Part shown: positions 58,939 to 64,000 of the stretch, piece by piece | Layout of the letters: each line of letters starts with the position of its first letter | How positions within the stretch are numbered: position 1 is the stretch's first letter | Assembly (NCBI GenBank): GCA_002427755.1 | Contig: DIYO01000004.1 | Span: 62,001-126,000 of the forward strand | Direction of reading: 5' to 3' | Length of the DNA stretch: 64,000 nucleotides | Origin: Roseivirga sp. UBA6052 | GTDB lineage: Bacteria > Bacteroidota > Bacteroidia > Cytophagales > Cyclobacteriaceae | Program-made: the position numbers and the translations under genes | The notes under the pieces: model-generated | What the model was told of the DNA's origin: nothing | The model's database searches: none | Seen by the model: the letters and a program-made list of their open reading frames with translations, nothing else

Positions 58939-61545
58939 ATGAAAAGATCTCAAAAAGACATAATGCCCCCAAGACTTGCTACATGGCTCTTAGAAAGTTT
59001 CTGTTCATACGACTTTCTGTCAACAGCTAAATGGGATTTGGAAGAGCTTTATCTGGAGAATCTTGAATCTAAAGGCAAAACCAGAGCCTCATTGGTCTAT
59101 TACCAAGAAGTGTTTGGTATCATCATTCACCTCTTTTTTAAAGGAAAAAGTCAATACTCAATTAATACAACAGCTATGTTAAAACACAACATTCTTATTT
59201 CATTAAGAAGCTTTAAACGCTTCAAAAGCACATTTATCATCAACCTTGTTGGGCTAGCCAGTGGTTTAGCTTGCGCCTTACTCATTTTTCTTTGGGTTGC
59301 CGAAGAAGTATCCATGGATACCTTTCATGAAAATGATGAGCGACTCTATCAAATCATGCAAAATGCAGAAACAGCCACCGGTGTCATGACCTTTCCTTGG
59401 ACTCCCCTTCTAGTAGGCCCCACCTTGATAGAGCGATTTCCTGAAGTTGAAAATGCAACCACAATGTATGTTCCTGATGTAGACGAAGGTGATAGCTATT
59501 TGGGATATGAGTCTAATTTCTTCATATCGAAAGAACTATGGGTAGACAAAAACTTTTTTGAATTGCTGAATTTCCCGATTCTGCTCGGGAACCCACATCA
59601 ACTGTTTGACCAGCTAAACAGTGTGATGATATCGGAGGGAATGGCACTTAAGCTGTTTGGTAGCATAGAAAATGCCATGGGTAAAACGGTAAAGCTTCAG
59701 AACTATGACTTCAATAAAGAATTCGTTGTGTCAGGCATATTCAAAGATGTTCCCTCAAATTCATCATTACAGTTCGAAGCTCTTTACAATTTGCAAGCTT
59801 ATGTGAACGCACAAGGTGAGTACTTTCCCAATTGGACAAGCAACAACACCATAACGTATGCCCTGCTTAATCAAGATGCTGATTTAGAAGCATTCAATAA
59901 AAATATTCATGGATTGACTGAGGAGTATGCGCCAAATGCTATGTCTAAGTTGTTTGCTCAACCATTTACTGAAAGATATTTACACGGGATTTACAGCGAA
60001 GGCAAACCAGTAGGTGGACGAATAGCTTATGTAAGACTATTCTCTGCAGTAGCCATAGTCATATTAATTATCGCTTGTATCAATTTTATGAATCTGTCTA
60101 CGGCAAAGGCCAACACCAGACTTAAGGAGTTGGGAGTAAAAAAAGCTTTAGGTGCCCAAAGAAAAACACTTATTGCACAATACATTACTGAGGCTCTTCT
60201 ATTAACTACTTTCGCTTCTTTGCTCGGTCTACTTTTGGCTCTTACTTGTCTACCGCTTTTCAATAACATTATTGGTAAGAACCTGAGTTTTGAGCTAAAT
60301 CTTAATATGATTTTCGGCTTTGTTAGTCTAATCTTGATTACCTCATTCTTGGCCGGCAGCTACCCCTCACTGTACCTTTCGCGTCTCAAAACGATAGCCT
60401 CCCTAAAGGGTAAAATCATTGGTAGTTTCGGTGATATTTGGGCAAGAAAAGGATTGGTTATATTCCAATTCAGCATCAGTATAATTCTTATTGTCAGTGT
60501 GTTCATTGTATCAAATCAGATTGAATACATCCAAACCAAAAACCTAGGCTACAATAGAGACAATGTCATGTCTTTTCAAACCAATACGCTCGGTGACAAC
60601 GAATTCGACAATCTGATTAATGAGTTAGAAAGGCTACCCGGTGTTATGCAAGTAGGACCTGCTGATCACGATTTAACTGGTAACCGTGGCAGAACCAGTG
60701 GCGTTAACTGGCCGGGAAGACAAGATAGAATCGCGTTCTTAAATCTAGAAGTAGGACTAGGCTTTATAGAAACCATGGGGATTGAGATTCTAGAAGGCAG
60801 AAGCTTTAGCCGAGAACTTAAAACAGATATTGGAAAGGTAATTTTCAATGAAACGGCCATAAAGCAAATGGGCCTTAAGGATCCTATTGGCAAGACAGTC
60901 CAAGTATGGGGTAATGAGCGTCAAATCATTGGCATCGTAAAAGACTTTCATATCGATTCTTTTTATGAGCAGATTAACCCAACTATGATTAATGTTTATG
61001 ACGGAATGATGTCTAAAATCTTCGTCAAGGTAAAGTCGGGAACGGAACTACAAACCATTAACCAAATTGAAGAAGCTTATGAAGAGATTAGTGAAGGAGC
61101 ACCTTTCAATTTCTCATTTGTAGATAGTGACTATCAAGCTATTTACGAAGCGGAGAAACAAGTGGCGTCATTATCTAAATCTTTTGCTTTCATCGCCATT
61201 TTGATCTCTTGTTTGGGTCTTTTTGGATTGACTGCTTTCAATGCGGAGAGAAGGATAAAAGAGATAGGCATCAGAAAAGTACTTGGGGCAGGAATCGGAA
61301 ACATAGTATTCTTACTGAGCTCAGACTTTTCAAAAATGATTCTTATGGCATTGGTTATAGGCCTTCCCTCATCCTACTTCATTGCTCAAGAATGGATTAG
61401 CAGCTTTGCATTCGCCATCAATTTAAGTCCGGTATACTTTATCCTTGCCGGTATGAGTCTATTAGTCATTGCTTGGCTAACTGTGAGTTTTCAAACCATT
61501 AAAGTGGCAAATCAAAATCCGGTAGATAGCTTAAGAATGGAGTAG
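58939..61545 (+). CDS. Prefixed FtsX/MacB-like ABC permease (permease G)
   Basis: The 868-residue protein shares the F-type prefix (residues 10-83 differ from permease F at only a few positions, one of them Ala to Ser at 51) joined at Met80 to a different FtsX core. The core has KELGVKKALGA near 400, KEIGIRKVLGA near 780 and the tail NPVDSLRME, and resembles permease C more than F. I start it at ATG 58939 (MKRSQKDIMPPRLATW), aligned with permease F, rather than at a TTG 15 codons upstream that would overlap the F gene. The gap to F is 16 bp. A hairpin terminator lies 32 bp after the stop. Confidence 0.85.
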   Translation: MKRSQKDIMPPRLATWLLESFCSYDFLSTAKWDLEELYLENLESKGKTRASLVYYQEVFGIIIHLFFKGKSQYSINTTAMLKHNILISLRSFKRFKSTFIINLVGLASGLACALLIFLWVAEEVSMDTFHENDERLYQIMQNAETATGVMTFPWTPLLVGPTLIERFPEVENATTMYVPDVDEGDSYLGYESNFFISKELWVDKNFFELLNFPILLGNPHQLFDQLNSVMISEGMALKLFGSIENAMGKTVKLQNYDFNKEFVVSGIFKDVPSNSSLQFEALYNLQAYVNAQGEYFPNWTSNNTITYALLNQDADLEAFNKNIHGLTEEYAPNAMSKLFAQPFTERYLHGIYSEGKPVGGRIAYVRLFSAVAIVILIIACINFMNLSTAKANTRLKELGVKKALGAQRKTLIAQYITEALLLTTFASLLGLLLALTCLPLFNNIIGKNLSFELNLNMIFGFVSLILITSFLAGSYPSLYLSRLKTIASLKGKIIGSFGDIWARKGLVIFQFSISIILIVSVFIVSNQIEYIQTKNLGYNRDNVMSFQTNTLGDNEFDNLINELERLPGVMQVGPADHDLTGNRGRTSGVNWPGRQDRIAFLNLEVGLGFIETMGIEILEGRSFSRELKTDIGKVIFNETAIKQMGLKDPIGKTVQVWGNERQIIGIVKDFHIDSFYEQINPTMINVYDGMMSKIFVKVKSGTELQTINQIEEAYEEISEGAPFNFSFVDSDYQAIYEAEKQVASLSKSFAFIAILISCLGLFGLTAFNAERRIKEIGIRKVLGAGIGNIVFLLSSDFSKMILMALVIGLPSSYFIAQEWISSFAFAINLSPVYFILAGMSLLVIAWLTVSFQTIKVANQNPVDSLRME
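58978..59192 (+). repeat. Near-identical prefix segment, copy 2 (in permease G)
   Basis: Partner of the copy at 56340-56554. The two are separated by 2638 bp in direct orientation, which could support recombination between neighbouring permease genes. Confidence 0.85.
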
Positions 61546-61577
61546 ACCATGTAAATAAAGAGAGTTATTTATATCTT

Positions 61578-61620
61578 GATATCAGGTGATTGAATTCTCC
61601 TGATATCCATTCTTTTCTCT
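61578..61620 (+). terminator. Terminator after the padR 3 cassette
   Basis: The perfect 9-bp stem GATATCAGG (61578-61586) / CCTGATATC (61599-61607), extendable by GA/TC pairs in the loop, is followed by a T-rich tract (ATTCTTTTCTCT). It ends just before the ATG of the TlpA-like gene at 61622, so it could also modulate that gene. Confidence 0.65.
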
Positions 61621-61621
61621 T

Positions 61622-62782
61622 ATGAATAAGACACTCTCAATTCTCGTTTTAGCTTTCACATTAATTCTATCTAGTTGTGCCAATAAGCAACTCGAAAGTG
61701 GTTCGAATACTTTTACCGTTAGTGGCACAATCGAAGGATTAGATACTGAGTTTATGACGCGAAGTTATCGAGATGCTGAGGGTAATAGAACTAGTGACAG
61801 CATTTTCGTGAAAGACGGATACTTCAGCTACACCGCTCAAATTGAAGAGCCGACTCATATTATTTTTTGGCCTAATGTAGAGCGTACCATTAAAAGGTCA
61901 GGAAGAGGATATTACCCGGCTAAGTCCTCTCAATTTGCCTTTTTAGCTAGCCCCGGAGACAACATCATATTCAAGGGCGAAGTCCTCGACTTTATCAATG
62001 CTTATCCTTCAGGAAGTACGGGTAATGAATCTCTATCTAGCATCAACAAGAGGATTTTCCCCTTAATGAACAAAGCCATTAACCTACAATTAGAGATCAA
62101 TAAGTTAGACGAGAGTACACAAAAAGAGCAATTACAAAATCAAATGGAAGCCATTAATGACGAAGTGCTTTCTTTTAAAAAGTCATTCGTTCAAGACAAT
62201 ACGAACTCAGAAGCAGCCGCTTTTTATCTCTCTGATATGATGATAAGAAGTCAGGTGAGTCAAGATGAGGCCATTTCACTATTCAAAACCATGGATTCAT
62301 CCCTCAGTGGTTATCCATTCTACAAGGCCGTTGGAAAAAGAGTGGCAGGCATTGAAGCTACCCAAGTGGGTAAGATCATGCCCAATTTTAAAACCACAGC
62401 AACACTCAACGGAGAGCCTTTTGAATTAGAAGAACTCAGAGGCAAATATGTTCTGATGGATTTCTGGGGTACATGGTGCGGACCATGTATTGCTGAAATG
62501 CCTACCGTAAAAGCTTATAAAGAAAAATATGCTGACAAACTGGTTGTGATTGGTGTGAACAATGGAGATACCATGGAGAAAATCAGCGAATTCGTTACGC
62601 CAAAAGGTTATGACTGGCGCCAAATTAAAGACAAGTATGACAATGAAGATTTAGTGCTGAGACTTAATGTTGCCGGCTTTCCAACCAAGTTTATTTTAAG
62701 TCCTGAAGGTGAAATCCTACACCGATTTGTAGGTAATACAGAAATAGCGTTTGAAGCACTTGATGAACTACTGAGTGAGTAG
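61622..62782 (+). CDS. TlpA-like thioredoxin-fold lipoprotein (DUF4369-like N-terminus)
   Basis: The 386-residue lipoprotein has lipobox LSSC (Cys19). Its N-terminal beta domain (about 30-125: FTVSGTIEGLDTEFM, DSIFVKDGYFSYTAQIEEPTH) is like DUF4369, then comes a helical linker (about 135-240), and a thioredoxin domain (about 248-384) with the redox site WCGPC at 285-289 and cis-Pro in AGFPTKFI. It is anchored in the envelope and probably reduces disulfides, as in cytochrome c maturation or protein quality control. This form is very common in Bacteroidota. The 3' end overlaps the convergent DUF6155-like gene by 15 bp. Confidence 0.88.
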   Translation: MNKTLSILVLAFTLILSSCANKQLESGSNTFTVSGTIEGLDTEFMTRSYRDAEGNRTSDSIFVKDGYFSYTAQIEEPTHIIFWPNVERTIKRSGRGYYPAKSSQFAFLASPGDNIIFKGEVLDFINAYPSGSTGNESLSSINKRIFPLMNKAINLQLEINKLDESTQKEQLQNQMEAINDEVLSFKKSFVQDNTNSEAAAFYLSDMMIRSQVSQDEAISLFKTMDSSLSGYPFYKAVGKRVAGIEATQVGKIMPNFKTTATLNGEPFELEELRGKYVLMDFWGTWCGPCIAEMPTVKAYKEKYADKLVVIGVNNGDTMEKISEFVTPKGYDWRQIKDKYDNEDLVLRLNVAGFPTKFILSPEGEILHRFVGNTEIAFEALDELLSE

Positions 62783-63274
62783 TCTATCAAAAGCCTCAGC
62801 ATTAAACCACTCTTGATCATAAGCAGTATCCACAATGTCCGTAAGACGTTTTTGATACACAGCCTTTAAGCCATGTGTATCTACAAAATCAATTAACTCT
62901 CGGTAAGAGTTGAGCATACTTTTATAAAAAGCCTCTTGCTTCACCTGCTTCTCTTCGTTGTAGCGTTGTGCAATCTCTATATTAAAAAGCATCACATCAG
63001 CAGCTAGGGTTGGATCAAGTTCGAGCGTTAAAAACTGCTTTATAGCCTTTTGCGCCACCGACCGTCTTGCTTTAGGCCTTCTACCATTTAAAGGAAAGTA
63101 CTCTTTCGAGATTTTGAATTTCGCCTCCTCAACCAGCTTATCTTCTTTAGGATTGAATACAAAGTTGTAATAAGTCTTAACAGGCTTAAAACGCTCATAT
63201 AAATCCAGTACCTGAGACTCTAGTTCTTGCTTATCGAGAGATTGTAAGTATTTGACCAATGCACGTTTACTCAT
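62768..63274 (-). CDS. DUF6155-like protein
   Basis: The 168-residue basic, helical protein begins SKRALVKYLQSLDKQELESQVLDLYERF and continues with VKTYYNFVFNPKEDKLVEEAKFKISKEYFP. I associate this pattern with the DUF6155 family of Bacteroidota and Firmicutes. There is no signal peptide or membrane helix. The function is unknown; the high Lys/Arg content of residues 50-75 (GRRPKARRSVAQKAIKQF) would fit nucleic-acid binding but this is only a guess. The gene is monocistronic and convergent with the TlpA-like gene. Confidence 0.72.
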   Translation of the reverse strand: MSKRALVKYLQSLDKQELESQVLDLYERFKPVKTYYNFVFNPKEDKLVEEAKFKISKEYFPLNGRRPKARRSVAQKAIKQFLTLELDPTLAADVMLFNIEIAQRYNEEKQVKQEAFYKSMLNSYRELIDFVDTHGLKAVYQKRLTDIVDTAYDQEWFNAEAFDRLLTQ

Positions 63275-63476
63275 ACTGCAAAATACAATTATCTTCTATG
63301 TTCAATCCCAAATTATACCTTCAACTTTCAGCCAGAAACAAATCTCTAAAAAACGGATCTGCAGAGGTTCTTAAAAGGTAAGAAGGAGAATCAGATCGAA
63401 AATTATGAGCTTATGAAATGTGCATTGTGGCATAGATTTTTCATATATTCTGTTCCAATAATAAACCACATTTTTC

Positions 63477-64000
63477 ATGAGCCGCACTCACTTCGACCAA
63501 ATCAAAAATGCTGTTTCAAAGCTTTCTAAGAAAGCTCCTGTAGATCTTTCAATATGGATACCAAAGCTAGTTGGCTTATCTATTTGGGATAAACTTTCAG
63601 AGAAGCAAAACATCTTTGAATTAGAAGAGCATAATGTAGATGAAGAGACTGGAATCCTGCTGGTATCAGGAAATCTCACATTGCCAAAATTGGGAACATG
63701 TGATCTCATACTAGAAGTAAAACTCAATACAATTTGGGATGAAGATGTGCCTTTAGATGAAGAAGAAACAATCCATATAACCTTAAGAACTAACAATCCG
63801 ATTACGCTAGGTTCTTTCTTCTCGATTGAAAATGACAGGATCTCTAATTTGGGTATTGATAATGCCATTCTAAGCTTAGGGCTAAAAGAAGACGAGGAGA
63901 AACTAACCATATCTGGAGAAGCAAAGACTCTCGGAATGGGTAATACTACAGTTGTGATTGCCAATAAATTCGAGAGCTACTCGGTAGACTGGACTAATGC
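63477..64000 (+). CDS. Hypothetical protein, 5' part only
   Basis: An open frame runs from ATG 63477 (MSRTHFDQIKNAVSKLSKKAP) to the window edge, 174 codons so far without a stop. The readable part is acidic, with many Glu and Asp, and alternates short beta strands (GILLVSGNLTLPKLG, VKLNTIWDEDVPLDEEETIHITLR). It has no signal peptide, suggesting a cytoplasmic or non-classically exported protein made of beta-sandwich repeats. I recognise no family. An antisense ORF over the same bases is far less protein-like. The gene continues beyond 64000. Confidence 0.6.
   Translation, partial: MSRTHFDQIKNAVSKLSKKAPVDLSIWIPKLVGLSIWDKLSEKQNIFELEEHNVDEETGILLVSGNLTLPKLGTCDLILEVKLNTIWDEDVPLDEEETIHITLRTNNPITLGSFFSIENDRISNLGIDNAILSLGLKEDEEKLTISGEAKTLGMGNTTVVIANKFESYSVDWTN

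Noticed and set aside
63488..63964. Minus-strand ORF of 158 aa over the right edge
   Set aside because: It is antisense to a sense frame (from ATG 63477) with better protein character and codon pattern. The antisense product is Ser/Phe-rich, as expected for an antisense shadow.

Overview
The window looks like chromosomal DNA of a Bacteroidota member, most likely a marine or soil Cytophagales (Roseivirga/Fulvivirga-like). The grounds are low GC, a SusC/SusD pair, many MacB/FtsX-like permeases without ATPases, families typical of the phylum (DUF2911, DUF3667, DUF4097, DUF6155-like, TlpA lipoproteins), and -7 promoter elements of the Bacteroidota form TAnnTTTG lying close to start codons. The genus is inference. 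I saw no tRNA, rRNA, CRISPR array, transposase or prophage.

Layout. 1-4.3 kb: the end of an unknown gene, an SGNH hydrolase, an HD phosphohydrolase and a first FtsX-like permease. 4.4-9.2 kb: a small surface-glycan cluster (GT1-like transferase; fdtA-like ketoisomerase, acyltransferase, Wzx flippase and GT2 in one minus-strand unit). 9.2-15.0 kb: an EamA transporter, YigZ, a DUF2007 protein and a GNAT, then a second permease and a DUF4097 protein with an 18-residue repeat. 15.4-22.4 kb: a SusC/SusD uptake pair followed by an SGNH esterase and an SLC13 transporter. A strong terminator lies inside the esterase's signal-peptide codons. 22.4-34.1 kb: housekeeping genes (RNase D-like exonuclease, NhaC, an amino-acid-oxidase-like enzyme, hemL, a periplasmic binding protein, guaA). 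34.1-41.5 kb: an SPFH protein and a hisGDCB operon. The his operon is preceded by an unannotated leader peptide with five His codons in seven, plus hairpins, so it is probably controlled by attenuation. An interspersed inverted repeat sits between hisC and hisB.

44.7-61.5 kb is the most distinctive part. Three cassettes each start with a small PadR regulator followed by one or two large FtsX-like permeases (866-875 aa). All five permeases carry an extra N-terminal prefix of about 77-80 residues that the two stand-alone permeases in the window (789 and 794 aa) lack. The prefix always ends at a Met that matches the start of the unprefixed permeases. In one tandem pair the prefix DNA is about 96% identical while the cores have diverged. 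No ABC ATPase is encoded here. The arrangement resembles the 'acidobacterial duplicated orphan permease' families. Cassette 1 is followed by a serine hydrolase and an alpha/beta hydrolase. The window ends with a TlpA-like lipoprotein, a DUF6155-like protein and the start of an unknown gene.

All calls come from reading the sequence and from family knowledge. No database search was run, and residue positions are approximate.
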